Positions 18,591-27,893 of a DNA stretch of 36,801 nucleotides are shown here, one piece after another. Below the pieces are notes generated by a model. The model ran no database searches and was not told the origin of the DNA. It saw only the letters and a program-made list of their open reading frames with translations. Every line of letters begins with the position of its first letter. The first letter of the stretch is position 1. The stretch is from NCBI RefSeq assembly GCF_002095315.1, contig NZ_MLFN01000045.1:1-36801 (forward strand), written 5' to 3'. This DNA comes from Pantoea conspicua. Its GTDB lineage: Bacteria > Pseudomonadota > Gammaproteobacteria > Enterobacterales > Enterobacteriaceae. The translations under genes and the position numbers were made by a program.

Positions 18591-19007
18591 GTGAACATCA
18601 GCGATGTGGCGAAAAAGACCGGGCTGACCAGCAAGGCGATTCGTTTTTATGAAGAGAAGGGGGTCGTCACGCCCCCGCTGCGCAGTGAAAATGGCTATCG
18701 CAGCTACAGCGTGCGCCATCTGGATGAACTCACTCTGTTGCGCCAGGCGCGTCAGGTTGGCTTTACGCTGGATGAGTGTCGTGAACTGGTCGCGTTGTTT
18801 AATAATCCGTCGCGCCACAGCGCCGACGTCAAGGCGCGTACCTTGCAAAAAGCCGATGAGATTGCCGCGCATATTGAAGAGCTGCATGCGATGCGCGCAC
18901 GTCTGCTGGCGCTGGCCGAGGCCTGCCCGGGCGACGACAGCGCCGAATGCCCGATCATCAATAATCTGGCCGGATGCTGTTCTCAGCCGGGCGGTAAGCG
19001 CGGCTGA
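18591..19007 (+). CDS. cueR: Copper-responsive MerR-family activator CueR
   Basis: CueR senses Cu(I) and activates copA. GTG 18591 is chosen because [23 protein letters not shown] then aligns with the E. coli N-terminus; a longer frame from 18543 would run through the operator. The 138-residue product has the MerR winged helix (residues 1-70), the long dimerisation helix, and the metal-binding cysteines C112 and C120 in [10 protein letters not shown], both at the E. coli positions. A CC pair follows at 129-130. It is divergent from copA; its 3' end overlaps the opposing ybbJ gene by 25 bases. Confidence 0.95.
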   Translation: MNISDVAKKTGLTSKAIRFYEEKGVVTPPLRSENGYRSYSVRHLDELTLLRQARQVGFTLDECRELVALFNNPSRHSADVKARTLQKADEIAAHIEELHAMRARLLALAEACPGDDSAECPIINNLAGCCSQPGGKRG

Positions 19008-19441
19008 ATGCGCAGGGTAATGCCTTCTACCGCCACCACTTCGACCGGCGTACCCGCCGGCAGATCCTGTTCAGCCTCAACCCGCCAGCTGCTGTCGCCA
19101 ATCCGCACGTGTCCGGTGCGGTTATGCAGCGCGCTCTCCAGCGTTAACTGCAGGCCAATCATCTGGCTGCCGCGCTGATTAAGGGCGTTCGGCGTCTGAT
19201 GCGCTTCCCGGTGGCGCATCCAGCGATACCATAAAAAGACGCAGACCAGCGTCAGAACGGCAAACATCGAGCCCTGAGCGGTCCAGCTAAATGGAATAAA
19301 CCATTCGATAATGCCCACCATCACCGCGGCCAGGCCGCTCCACAGCAGATATCCGCTGGTACCCAGCATTTCCGCCGCCAGCAGCAGGCCGCCGAGCGTC
19401 AGCCAGAACCAATGCGGATGCGCAATAATATCGACCAGCAT
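18983..19441 (-). CDS. ybbJ: NfeD-family inner-membrane protein YbbJ
   Basis: A 152-residue protein with three hydrophobic membrane segments in the first half ([53 protein letters not shown]) and a C-terminal OB-fold domain ([37 protein letters not shown]), the layout of short NfeD proteins. These partner SPFH/stomatin proteins encoded next to them, here qmcA. The start overlaps the qmcA stop as TGATG, so the two are translationally coupled. The last 25 bases overlap cueR on the other strand. Confidence 0.93.
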   Translation of the reverse strand: MLVDIIAHPHWFWLTLGGLLLAAEMLGTSGYLLWSGLAAVMVGIIEWFIPFSWTAQGSMFAVLTLVCVFLWYRWMRHREAHQTPNALNQRGSQMIGLQLTLESALHNRTGHVRIGDSSWRVEAEQDLPAGTPVEVVAVEGITLRIQPRLPPG

Positions 19442-20355
19442 CAGCGTTTCGACTCGGTACGGGATTCTTTCAGCAGCTCACCGATGCCGGCAATCGAGCC
19501 GAGCAGGCTGCTTGCTTCCAGCGGCATCATCACCACTTTGCTGTTATTGGCCTCGCCAATTTTTTGCAGTGCGTCGGTATATTTCTGCGCCACGAAATAG
19601 TTGATCGCCTGAATGTCGCCAGCGGCGATCGCTTCAGAGACCATTTTGGTGGCGTTGGCTTCTGCTTCGGCCTGCCGTTCCCGCGCTTCCGCCTGTAAGA
19701 AGGCCGAGGTCCGTTCCCCTTCGGCTTTCAGGATCTGCGACTGTTTATCCCCTTCGGCGCGCAGGATCGCCGCCTGGCGCACCCCTTCCGCCGTCAGAAT
19801 ATCGGCGCGTTTGGTCCGCTCCGCTTTCATCTGCGCATTCATCGCACCGATCAGCTCCTGCGGCGGACGCACGTCGCGAATCTCGATGCGGGTAATTTTG
19901 ACGCCCCACGGATTAGTGGCTTCATCGACGATATGCAGCAGGCGGGTATTAATGCTGTCGCGTTGCGACAACATTTCGTCCAGCTCCATGCTGCCAAGCA
20001 CGGTGCGCATATTGGTCATGGTGAGGTTCAGAATAGCCTGCTCAAGATTGCTGACTTCATACGCGGCGCGCGCCGGGTCAACGACCTGAATAAAGCAGAC
20101 CGCATCGATGGTGACGTTGGCGTTATCTTTGGAGATGATCTCTTGCGAGGGAATATCCAGTACCTGTTCCATCATGTTGATCTTACGACCGACACGATCC
20201 ATGAACGGCACCACCAGGCTTAACCCGGGTTGCAGCGTGCGGGTATAACGGCCAAAACGTTCAACCGTCCATTGAAAACCCTGTGGCACAACCTTGACGG
20301 TCGCCCAGACAGCCACCAGCGCCAGCACGATCAGGGCAGGAATAACAGTTATCAT
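19441..20355 (-). CDS. qmcA: SPFH/band 7 membrane protein QmcA
   Basis: QmcA is a stomatin-like protein anchored in the inner membrane, implicated with FtsH and HtpX in membrane protein quality control. The 304-residue product starts with one hydrophobic segment ([19 protein letters not shown]), then the band 7 domain ([21 protein letters not shown] to about residue 180), then an Ala/Glu/Lys-rich coiled coil ([19 protein letters not shown] onward), as in the family. ATG 20355 has GGAGG five bases upstream. It forms an operon with ybbJ. A hairpin lies between cnoX and this gene. Confidence 0.96.
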   Translation of the reverse strand: MITVIPALIVLALVAVWATVKVVPQGFQWTVERFGRYTRTLQPGLSLVVPFMDRVGRKINMMEQVLDIPSQEIISKDNANVTIDAVCFIQVVDPARAAYEVSNLEQAILNLTMTNMRTVLGSMELDEMLSQRDSINTRLLHIVDEATNPWGVKITRIEIRDVRPPQELIGAMNAQMKAERTKRADILTAEGVRQAAILRAEGDKQSQILKAEGERTSAFLQAEARERQAEAEANATKMVSEAIAAGDIQAINYFVAQKYTDALQKIGEANNSKVVMMPLEASSLLGSIAGIGELLKESRTESKR

Positions 20356-20378
20356 ACAACCTCCGCGTTGTCAGATTA

Positions 20379-20402
20379 ACGGGCCGAGTCGCTTCGGCCC
20401 GT
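20379..20402 (-). terminator. Hairpin between cnoX and qmcA
   Basis: ACGGGCCGA (20379-20387), loop GTCGCT, TCGGCCCGT (20394-20402) form a perfect 9-bp stem just after the cnoX stop. The following bases on the minus strand (TAATCTG) are not U-rich, so it is a weak or partial terminator. Confidence 0.5.
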
Positions 20403-20412
20403 GGTCCCGCCG

Positions 20413-21270
20413 TTAGTAGAGCAGGGAGTAGAGCTGGCGACGATAACGTGCAGCGAGTGCATCGCCGGTTCCCAGCGCCGCCAGAATCTCCTGCAGCATT
20501 TTACGCGCCTGGCCGTCAGCAGCATTAAGATCGGATTTCAGGAAGCTGAACAGCAGTTCCAGCGCTTCTTCATTACGACCCACCTGATGCAGCTGTAACG
20601 AGAGTTTAGCAGCCAGCCCGGCGTTAGTCGGGTCGGCCTCCAGCTGGGATTGCAGCTGCTGAATCTCCGGCGTATCCGCGGCCTGTTTCAGCAGATCGAT
20701 CTGCGCCATCAGGCTTTGATAACGGGTATCCTGATCCTGTAACGGTACGGCTTTCAGCACCGTTTCCGCTTCATCGCTGCGGCTCAGGGTGATCAGCACG
20801 TCGGCCAGCAGGAAGCCCATTTCGCTGGACTGGTTGCTCAGCTGCCAGGCCTCTTTTAACAGCGGCAGCGCCTCCAGCGGTTTGCCTTCTTCCATCAGCG
20901 CCATCGCCTGCTGGGCTTTCAATTCTTCTTCACGCGGCAGAACTTTTTCCAGCAGGGCGCGAATCGCTTCTTCCGGTTGCGGTCCCTGGAAGCCATCGAC
21001 CGGCTGACCGTTCTGGAACAGATAGACGGTTGGAATCGAGCGCAGACCAAACTGCGACGCCACCATTTGCTCTTTATCGCAATCCAGTCGGGCGAGAATA
21101 AACTGGCCGGCATACTCCTGCGCCAGCCGCTCCAGCACCGGCGTCAGCTCCTGGCAATGCTGGCTGCGCTCAGACCAGAAGTAAAACAGCACCGGCAGCT
21201 GCATCGACTGCTCAAGCGTCTGATGCAGGTTAGATTCGTTGATGTCGATTATCGAAGCATGTGGTGACAT
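20413..21270 (-). CDS. cnoX: Chaperedoxin CnoX (YbbN)
   Basis: CnoX is a holdase that protects proteins from oxidation by hypochlorous acid and hands clients to GroEL. The 285-residue product has an N-terminal thioredoxin fold whose active site reads SQHC, keeping only the second cysteine as in E. coli, and a C-terminal TPR domain ([31 protein letters not shown] onward). The final [15 protein letters not shown] tail ([11 protein letters not shown] here), which in E. coli docks on GroEL, is intact. ATG 21270 (MSPHASIID) is preferred over a TTG six codons earlier. ybbO lies upstream across 79 bases in the same direction. Confidence 0.95.
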   Translation of the reverse strand: MSPHASIIDINESNLHQTLEQSMQLPVLFYFWSERSQHCQELTPVLERLAQEYAGQFILARLDCDKEQMVASQFGLRSIPTVYLFQNGQPVDGFQGPQPEEAIRALLEKVLPREEELKAQQAMALMEEGKPLEALPLLKEAWQLSNQSSEMGFLLADVLITLSRSDEAETVLKAVPLQDQDTRYQSLMAQIDLLKQAADTPEIQQLQSQLEADPTNAGLAAKLSLQLHQVGRNEEALELLFSFLKSDLNAADGQARKMLQEILAALGTGDALAARYRRQLYSLLY

Positions 21271-21349
21271 GGAGAAGTCTCTTTGCAAAAAGTGTTTAAA
21301 GAATATGGGGCCGACTGGCCGCGCTTCAAGTTCTAATCAGGCCGGGCGC

Positions 21350-22123
21350 TTAATGACTGCGCAAAATGCGATCCAGCATCCAGCCTGGCAACAGGCGTTT
21401 CAGCAGGCTCATGGCATGTGCGACCAGCGTCACCGGATAGCGTAAACGCGGATGTTTGCTCTCGAGTGCATGATGAAGTTTAGGCAGAATGGCCTCCGGC
21501 GGCAGCGTAAAGCGTGCGGCCATGGCCGGATTACGCACCGGCTTATTCTGCTCGCCCTGGGTCACATTATCGGTGAAACGGGTATGAATCGGGCCCGGTT
21601 CAATCAGGCTGACGCGAATGTGACTGGCGCGCAGCTCCAGCCGCAGCGCATCGCTCCAGGCTTCCAGCGCATATTTACTGGCGGCATAAGCGCCCCGGCC
21701 AGGCGTCGAGATCAGCCCGAGCACCGAACTGGTATTAATAATCCGGCCATCGCCGCTGGCCGCCAGCGCGGGGATCAGCCGCAGCGTCAGCTGATGCACA
21801 CCGAAGAAGTTACTGGAAAACTGCTGTTCCAGCTGCTGGCGGGAGAGGGTGCGTAACGGTCCATAAAGTCCAAAGCCGGCATTATTAAACAGGGCGGCCA
21901 GACGGTTATCGCTAAGTGCGATGACCTTATCGGCCGCGTGGTCGACACTGTGTGGATCGTCGAGATCCAGCTGGATCCCGATAAAGCCCAGCGTTTCCAT
22001 GCGCGCCACATCATCCGCTTTGCGGCAGGCGGCGATCACCCGGTAGCCGCGCGCCTGTAAATCGTGCGCCGCCACCAGGCCAATCCCGCTGGAACAACCT
22101 GTAATCAGGATGGTTTTTTGCAT
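21350..22123 (-). CDS. ybbO: Short-chain dehydrogenase/reductase YbbO
   Basis: A 257-residue classical SDR. The nucleotide-binding TGCSSGIG motif lies at residues 8-15 and is followed by an arginine-containing ACRK segment favouring NADP. NNAG (FNNAGFG), the catalytic Ser in NTSSVLG, and YAASK with the catalytic Tyr and Lys are all present. E. coli YbbO is an NADP-dependent reductase acting on medium- to long-chain aldehydes. tesA lies 30 bases upstream in the same direction, so they are probably co-transcribed, which suggests a link with acyl-chain metabolism. Confidence 0.93.
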   Translation of the reverse strand: MQKTILITGCSSGIGLVAAHDLQARGYRVIAACRKADDVARMETLGFIGIQLDLDDPHSVDHAADKVIALSDNRLAALFNNAGFGLYGPLRTLSRQQLEQQFSSNFFGVHQLTLRLIPALAASGDGRIINTSSVLGLISTPGRGAYAASKYALEAWSDALRLELRASHIRVSLIEPGPIHTRFTDNVTQGEQNKPVRNPAMAARFTLPPEAILPKLHHALESKHPRLRYPVTLVAHAMSLLKRLLPGWMLDRILRSH

Positions 22124-22153
22124 ATCTTTACCCTTTATTCGCGCCTGTTCGCG

Positions 22154-22780
22154 CTACGGCTGCTTAACTAAGGGGGCCAGTTCTTTTGCCATTAGCTGAG
22201 CAATAAAGGATTGTGCATCCGGATTGGGATGAATACCGTCCTGCTGCATCCACTCCGGCTTCAGGTAGACCTGCTCCATGAAAAAGGGCACCAGCGGAAT
22301 GTTGTACTGCTGCGCTAAATCAGGATAGATACCGCTGAATGCCTCGGTATAGCGGCGTCCGTAATTGGCCGGCAGACGAATCTGCATCAGCAGCGGCTTC
22401 GCGTTAGCGGCTTTAACATCGTCGATCACTTTACGCAGATTTTGCGCGATATCAGCGGGCGGGAAACCGCGCAGACCGTCGTTACCGCCCAATTCGATTA
22501 ACACCCATTGCGGCTGATGCTGCTTTAATAGCGCGGGCAAACGCGCCAGTCCTTGTGCGGCGGTATCGCCGCTGATGCTGGCGTTGATCACTCTGGGCTG
22601 CTGTTGCCACTGCTTATTCAGCAGGCTCGGCCAGGCCGCAGTCGCAGACATCCGATATCCGGCGCTCAGGCTGTCGCCCAGCACCATCAGGGTGTCAGCG
22701 GCGGCAAAACGCGACACCAGCAAAAGAATCAATAACAGGAAGGGATAATGCCAGCGGAAAACATTGTTGAAGTTCATCAT
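22154..22780 (-). CDS. tesA: Thioesterase I / lysophospholipase L1 TesA
   Basis: TesA is a periplasmic GDSL hydrolase acting on acyl thioesters, lysophospholipids and some peptides. ATG 22780 (MMNFNNVFRWHYPF) is chosen since it matches E. coli; a longer frame to 22810 is rejected. The product has 208 residues: a signal peptide to about residue 27 (FLLLILLLVSRFAAA), then GDSLSAG with the nucleophilic Ser, the block II Gly in NASISGDT, GGND, and DGIHP with the catalytic Asp and His. The 5' end overlaps the divergent ybbA gene by 33 bases, as in E. coli. Confidence 0.96.
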   Translation of the reverse strand: MMNFNNVFRWHYPFLLLILLLVSRFAAADTLMVLGDSLSAGYRMSATAAWPSLLNKQWQQQPRVINASISGDTAAQGLARLPALLKQHQPQWVLIELGGNDGLRGFPPADIAQNLRKVIDDVKAANAKPLLMQIRLPANYGRRYTEAFSGIYPDLAQQYNIPLVPFFMEQVYLKPEWMQQDGIHPNPDAQSFIAQLMAKELAPLVKQP

Positions 22781-23434
22781 CTTACTAAATCCGTCGGTCA
22801 GGGAGAGCATCAGTTAACCATCCTTACCGGAGTTGAGTTAGTTGTCAAACCAGCTGAGACCATCGCGCTGATCGGCGAATCGGGCTCCGGTAAGTCAACC
22901 TTGCTGGGGATTCTGGCCGGACTGGACGATGGCAGCAGCGGTGAGGTTCATCTGCTGGGCCAGCCGCTGCATCAGATGAACGAAGAGCAGCGTGCGGCGT
23001 TACGTGCTCGCCAGGTCGGGTTTGTCTTTCAGTCTTTTATGCTGGTGCCGACCCTGAATGCGCTGGAGAACGTGCAGCTGCCGTCACTGCTGCGTGGCGA
23101 CAGCGATCGCCAGAGCCGCGAGCAGGCGCGGGAGCTGTTGACGCTGCTGGGACTGGGTGAACGTCTGCACCATCTGCCGGCGCAGCTTTCCGGCGGCGAG
23201 CAGCAGCGTGTGGCGCTGGCGCGTGCCTTCAGTGGCCGTCCAGGCCTGCTGTTTGCCGATGAGCCGACCGGCAATCTCGACCGCAAAACCGGCGATCGGA
23301 TTGCCGACCTGCTGTTTTCGCTGAATCGCGATTTTGCCACCACCCTGATTCTTGTCACCCACGATGAGCAACTGGCGGCGCGCTGCGATCGTCGCCTGCG
23401 GCTGCGGGACGGTAAATTGTGGGAGGAGCAATGA
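22748..23434 (+). CDS. ybbA: ABC transporter ATP-binding protein YbbA
   Basis: A 228-residue ATPase of the LolD/MacB type. Walker A GESGSGKST at residues 43-51, Q-loop FQSFML, signature LSGGEQQ at 147-153, Walker B LLFADEPTGNLD, and the switch histidine in LVTHD are all present. It pairs with the permease YbbP, whose start overlaps its stop as ATGA. In E. coli the YbbAP pair is a type VII ABC system recently linked to extraction of lipophilic compounds from the inner membrane together with TesA; the shared divergent 5' region with tesA fits that. Confidence 0.96.
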   Translation: MPAENIVEVHHLTKSVGQGEHQLTILTGVELVVKPAETIALIGESGSGKSTLLGILAGLDDGSSGEVHLLGQPLHQMNEEQRAALRARQVGFVFQSFMLVPTLNALENVQLPSLLRGDSDRQSREQARELLTLLGLGERLHHLPAQLSGGEQQRVALARAFSGRPGLLFADEPTGNLDRKTGDRIADLLFSLNRDFATTLILVTHDEQLAARCDRRLRLRDGKLWEEQ

Positions 23435-25848
23435 TCTGGCGCTGGTTCTGGCGCGAGTGGCGCTCGCCCTCGCTGTTAATTGTCTGGCTGGCGTTGACGC
23501 TGGCGGTGGCCTGCGTACTGGCGCTGGGTTCGATCAGCGATCGGATGGAGAAAGGCCTTAGTCAGCAGAGCCGTGATTTTATGGCGGGCGACCGGACGCT
23601 ACGCAGCAGTGACGCGGCACCGGAGGCATGGCTGGATAAAGCGCGGGAAACCGGGCTGACGGTCAGCCGGCAGCTGACCTTTATGACCATGACTTTTGCC
23701 GATCAGACGCCGCAGCTGGCGGCGGTGAAAGCGGTGGATGACCACTATCCGATGTTTGGCACGCTGCAGACCCAACCCGCGGGCCTGAAGCCACAGGCGG
23801 GCACCGCACTGGCGGCACCGCGGCTGATGGCGCTGCTCAATCTGAAAGTGGGCGATCTGCTTGAGGTGGGTGATACCCAGCTGCGGATTGCCGGTGAAGT
23901 GATTCAGGAGCCGGACGGCGGTTTTAACCCGTTTGAGATGGTACCGCGACTGCTGATCAACCTGGCGGATGCGGCAAAAACCGGGGCGATTCAGCCCGGC
24001 AGTCGTATCAGCTGGCGCTACAAATTTTCTGGCAACCCGGAGCAACTGGCGCGCTATGACCGCTGGATAGAACCGCAGATCAAAGCTGACCAGCGCTGGA
24101 TCAGCATTGAAAACTCGGAGGATGCACTGGGACGTTCGATGCAGCGGGCGCAGCAGTTCCTGCTGTTATCTGCGCTGCTGACCCTGATGCTGGCGATTGC
24201 TGCGGTGGCAGTGGCCATGAGCCATTATTGCCGCAGCCGCTACGATCTGGTGGCGGTGCTGAAGACGCTGGGGGCGACCCACGGTGCGTTGCAGAAGTTG
24301 ATTATCGGTCAGTGGCTGGCGGTGCTGCTGCTGGCTGCGATAGCAGGCAGCCTGCTGGGCCAGGCAGTTGAAGCGGTACTGATGGCGATGCTGAAACCGG
24401 TGCTGCCGGCCAGCTTACCGGCTGCGAGCTTCTGGCCGTGGGTCTGGGCAGTTGGCTCGCTGTTCGTTATCTCACTGCTGGTGGGACTGCGTCCTTATCG
24501 CCTGCTGCTGGCGACTCAGCCGTTGCGGGTACTGCGGCGTGATGCGGTCGCTAACCTGTGGCCGCTGAAAATCTATATTCCGCTGATGGCTGCGGTGGTG
24601 GTGGGGCTACTGGCGCTGCTGGTGGGCGGCAGTAAAATGCTGTGGGCGCTGCTGGCAGGCGTGGTGGTACTGGCCGGACTGCTGTCGCTGCTGGGCTGGG
24701 GCACGCTGCTGCTGCTGCGTCGGCTGGTGGTACGCAACCTGGCGCTACGGCTGGCGATCAACCGTCTGCTGCGCCAGCCGGGCACCACGCTGAGCCAGCT
24801 CTCCGCCTTTTCGCTGTCATTTATGCTGCTGGCGCTGCTGCTGGTGATGCGCGGCGATCTGCTCGACCGCTGGCAGCAGCAGTTACCGGCCGACAGCCCG
24901 AACTTCTTCCTGCTGAATATGACAGCGGATCAGGTGCCGCAGGTGCGCGATTTCCTGCAGTCTCATCAGATCAAACCCGAAACCTTCTACCCGATTGCGC
25001 GAGTACGGCTCAGCGAACTCAATGGCAAACCGGCCGATCCGACGCTGGATAACGCCCTTAACCGTGAGCTTAACCTTACCGCGCTGGCGGAGCGTCCAGA
25101 CCACAACCCGCTGGTCGCTGGCAGCTGGCCGCCGAAAGCGGGCGAGGTCTCGATGGAGGCGGAGCTGGCGACTCGCTTAGGGCTAAAGCTCGGTGATACC
25201 CTGACCTTTGATGGCGATACGCAAAAATTCAGCGCCAGAATCACCAGCCTGCGAAAAGTGGACTGGGAGAGTCTGAAGCCGAATTTCTTCTTTATCTTTC
25301 CGCCGGGCGCGCTGGATAGCCAGCCACAGACCTGGCTCACCAGCTTCCGTATGGATGCCAATCCGGCATTGCTGGCGGAGCTGAACCGCAGCTTCCCGGC
25401 GCTGAGTCTGCTGGATATCGGCAGTATCATGCGGCAGATCGGCCAGGTGCTGGCACAGGTCAGTCAGGCGCTGGAGATTATGGTGATACTGGTGACCGCC
25501 TGCGGTGTGCTGCTGTTGCTGGCGCAGATTCAGGTCGGGATGCGTCAGCGGCGTCAGGAACTGGTGGTTTACCGGACGCTGGGGGCCAGTAAACGGCTGC
25601 TACGCACTACGTTATGGTGCGAGTTTGCCCTGCTTGGCGTGGTCTCTGGTGTGGCTGCAGCGATTGGCGCGGAAGCGGCGCTGTGGGGATTGCAGCGCAA
25701 GATCTTTGATTTTCCGTGGCAGCCTGACTGGACCCTGTGGCTGGCGTTACCGTTGTGCGGCGCGTTGCTGCTGTCGTTGTGCGGGGGCTGGCTCGGGGTA
25801 CGGCTACTGAAAGGCAAAGCGCTGTTCAGGAAGTTTGATGCGGCATAA
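23431..25848 (+). CDS. ybbP: ABC transporter permease YbbP
   Basis: An 805-residue FtsX/MacB-like permease, one residue longer than E. coli YbbP. It has an N-terminal membrane segment (SLLIVWLALTLAVACVLAL), a large periplasmic domain, a first FtsX core near residues 240-360 (LLLSALLTLMLAIAAVAVAM), a hydrophobic middle, a second periplasmic domain, and a final FtsX core (LEIMVILVTACGVLLLLAQIQVGM). ATG 23431 overlaps the ybbA stop; a start four codons earlier would lie inside ybbA. No E. coli-type rhs genes follow; a bidirectional terminator and a palindromic repeat separate it from purK. Confidence 0.95.
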   Translation: MIWRWFWREWRSPSLLIVWLALTLAVACVLALGSISDRMEKGLSQQSRDFMAGDRTLRSSDAAPEAWLDKARETGLTVSRQLTFMTMTFADQTPQLAAVKAVDDHYPMFGTLQTQPAGLKPQAGTALAAPRLMALLNLKVGDLLEVGDTQLRIAGEVIQEPDGGFNPFEMVPRLLINLADAAKTGAIQPGSRISWRYKFSGNPEQLARYDRWIEPQIKADQRWISIENSEDALGRSMQRAQQFLLLSALLTLMLAIAAVAVAMSHYCRSRYDLVAVLKTLGATHGALQKLIIGQWLAVLLLAAIAGSLLGQAVEAVLMAMLKPVLPASLPAASFWPWVWAVGSLFVISLLVGLRPYRLLLATQPLRVLRRDAVANLWPLKIYIPLMAAVVVGLLALLVGGSKMLWALLAGVVVLAGLLSLLGWGTLLLLRRLVVRNLALRLAINRLLRQPGTTLSQLSAFSLSFMLLALLLVMRGDLLDRWQQQLPADSPNFFLLNMTADQVPQVRDFLQSHQIKPETFYPIARVRLSELNGKPADPTLDNALNRELNLTALAERPDHNPLVAGSWPPKAGEVSMEAELATRLGLKLGDTLTFDGDTQKFSARITSLRKVDWESLKPNFFFIFPPGALDSQPQTWLTSFRMDANPALLAELNRSFPALSLLDIGSIMRQIGQVLAQVSQALEIMVILVTACGVLLLLAQIQVGMRQRRQELVVYRTLGASKRLLRTTLWCEFALLGVVSGVAAAIGAEAALWGLQRKIFDFPWQPDWTLWLALPLCGALLLSLCGGWLGVRLLKGKALFRKFDAA

Positions 25849-25932
25849 GGGAAGGCTGGGTTTAACCATCGTCCAGACCGCATCCGGTCAGCATCTGGTC
25901 GTCTTCCAGATCGCACCCGTAACCAGCAAGCG

Positions 25933-26112
25933 GGTAACGGGAAATGAAGAGCAAAGTGTCACGCCGGCTGGATAAAAAACGCCGGGAGCGTTTTTAAACA
26001 ACGCAACGCGTTGGCCCGGCTACGGGCGCACCTCAGGGATGAGGTGCGTAATGGTGCGTGCCGGGCTGGCAGGGGTGCCGTTTTTGCGTCTTTGCGATCG
26101 TTTCCCGTTACC
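25933..26112. repeat. Nested palindromic repeat, copy 2
   Basis: Outer arms GGTAACGGGAAA (25933-25944) and TTTCCCGTTACC (26101-26112) are perfect complements 156 bases apart. Inside are GCCCGGC (26014-26020)/GCCGGGC (26060-26066) enclosing CGCACCTC (26027-26034)/GAGGTGCG (26041-26048) with loop AGGGAT, nearly the loop of copy 1 (AGGGAC). TTTTTGCGTCTTTGCGATC before the right arm matches copy 1 (TTTTGCGTCTTTCCGATC) closely. Like copy 1 it lies between convergent genes. Confidence 0.75.
25975..25995. terminator. Bidirectional intrinsic terminator between ybbP and purK
   Basis: AAAAACGC (25975-25982), loop CGGGA, GCGTTTTT (25988-25995). The U tract exists on both strands, fitting the convergent genes on either side. 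It lies inside repeat copy 2. Confidence 0.8.
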
Positions 26113-26193
26113 GGCGTCTGCCTCTGACTTACAGGGGACTCTCCATCGCTCTCAGCCGCCTGAAAATGCCATCAGCAGGCTTTGGTGCGGAGA

Positions 26194-27257
26194 TTACAGT
26201 TTTTCAACGGCCCAGGCGATACCGCTGGCGTACTCTTCCGGTAGCTGGGGCACCAGCGCGTTAAGGGCCGCCCTGAGCCGCGCTGTATCACTGTCGGTCA
26301 GATTGAGATGCCCGACCTTACGGCCCGGACGCACCTCTTTGTCATACCAGTGCAGGTGTACCAGCGGCTGCTGCAACCAGTCGATATTCACGGCGGTGCC
26401 AATCAGATTGACCATCACCGACGGCGCAAACACCACCGGCTGTGGCAACGGCAGCGCCAGAATCGCCCGCAAATGCAGTTCGAACTGGCTGATGGAGGCG
26501 CCATTCTGTGTCCAGTGACCGCTATTGTGGACGCGCGGCGCCAGTTCATTAATCAGCAGACCGTCCGGCGTGACAAAACACTCCATTGCCATCACGCGAC
26601 ATAGTTCAGTTCCTGCATGATGGCGCTCAGCATCGCTTCCGCTTGCTGCTGCTGAGCCTGATCCGCCACGGGCCACGCCACGCTGGTGCGCAGAATGCCG
26701 TCCTGATGCAGATTGTGGGTCAGCGGATAGAACACCGTGCCACCATCGTGACCGCGCGCGCCAACCAGCGACACTTCGCCGGAGAAATTAATTCCCTGTT
26801 CGACGATGCATTCGCCATAGCACTCTTCCGGCAGCGCATCGGTTTCGCCGGCGCGCAGACGCCACTGACCGCGTCCGTCATAGCCGCCGGTGCGACGTTT
26901 CACAATCGCCAGTTCACCGAGCGAGGCAAACACTGATGGCCATTCGCTTTTGTCGGCCAGCAACTGCCACGGCGCAGTCGCAAGATGGAGCTGATCCAGT
27001 AGCTGTTTCTGAGAGAGGCGATCGGCCAGACGCGGAAATATCTCGCGATTCACAAACGCCGGATGACTCGCCAGTTCATGAGTCAGCGCGGTTTCCGGCC
27101 AGCGCTCGATTTCGGCGGTGATGACGCTGTCGGCAATTGGCAGGGTAGCTGGATCGGCATCCAGACCCACCGGATAGACCGCAATCCCCAGCGGTTCACC
27201 CGCCTGACGCAGCATACGGCCTAACTGACCGTTACCGAGTACGCAAACTGGCTTCAT
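26194..27257 (-). CDS. purK: N5-carboxyaminoimidazole ribonucleotide synthase PurK (frame-broken)
   Basis: PurK uses ATP and bicarbonate to carboxylate AIR in purine synthesis. The first 221 codons read [24 protein letters not shown] to QELNYVA then TGA at 26594-26592; the rest ([27 protein letters not shown] to WAVEKL) continues in another frame. Adding one G to the coding strand at about 26597 restores NYVGVMAMECF as in E. coli, and the total, 1064 bases, is one short of 355 codons. The ATP-grasp segments [13 protein letters not shown] and [13 protein letters not shown] are intact. The start overlaps the purE stop as ATGA. PurR controls the operon. Confidence 0.92.
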
Positions 27258-27763
27258 GCTTCCTCCCGTGGATCGGGATGATTCAGCACTTCATCAGTCT
27301 GGCTCTGACGCCAGTTCGCCAGCCGTGACGCCAGTGCGCCGTCGTGAATCGCCAGAATCTGCGCCGCCAGCAGTGCGGCATTGGCAGCACCGGCTTTGCC
27401 GATCGCCAGCGTACCGACCGGAATCCCGCGCGGCATCTGCACAATCGAATAGAGGCTATCGACGCCGCTCAGCGCGGCACTCTGTACCGGCACGCCCAGT
27501 ACCGGCAGCAGAGTTTTAGCCGCCAGCATACCCGGCAGATGTGCCGCGCCACCCGCGCCAGCAATAATGACCTGAAAACCCTGGTCAGCGGCGGTTTCGG
27601 CAAAGCTGAACAGTTTATCCGGCGTACGGTGTGCGGAGACCACTTCAACATGGAAGGGCACGTCCAGGCTGGTAAGGATTTCCGCAGTGAACTGCATGGT
27701 GGACCAGTCACTTTTAGAACCCATAACAATCGCGATGCGGGCCGGGGCGGCGTTGGATGACAT
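27254..27763 (-). CDS. purE: N5-carboxyaminoimidazole ribonucleotide mutase PurE
   Basis: PurE (class I) moves the carboxyl group of N5-CAIR to give CAIR. The 169-residue product has the phosphate-binding GSKSDWSTM, the catalytic histidine H45 in SAHRTPD, the glycine-rich [11 protein letters not shown], and [31 protein letters not shown] 27763 has AGGAG eight bases upstream. It is the first gene of purEK, preceded by a PurR box 86 bases before the start. Confidence 0.97.
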   Translation of the reverse strand: MSSNAAPARIAIVMGSKSDWSTMQFTAEILTSLDVPFHVEVVSAHRTPDKLFSFAETAADQGFQVIIAGAGGAAHLPGMLAAKTLLPVLGVPVQSAALSGVDSLYSIVQMPRGIPVGTLAIGKAGAANAALLAAQILAIHDGALASRLANWRQSQTDEVLNHPDPREEA

Positions 27764-27848
27764 GCGGTCAACTCCTGTGAATGAACAAACAGACCTGGCC
27801 GGGCGGACAGGTTTTGAAGGGCACAGAGAATAGCATGAGAAGCGAGCA

Positions 27849-27864
27849 AGGAAAACGGTTGCGT
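27849..27864 (-). promoter_or_regulatory. PurR operator of purEK
   Basis: On the minus strand ACGCAACCGTTTTCCT matches the PurR consensus ACGCAAACGTTTTCGT at 14 of 16 positions and, as I recall it, the E. coli purE operator. It lies between lpxH and purE, upstream of purE. Confidence 0.9.
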
Positions 27865-27893
27865 CGGGCGAAAGGGGCGGATTTTCCCGACGA

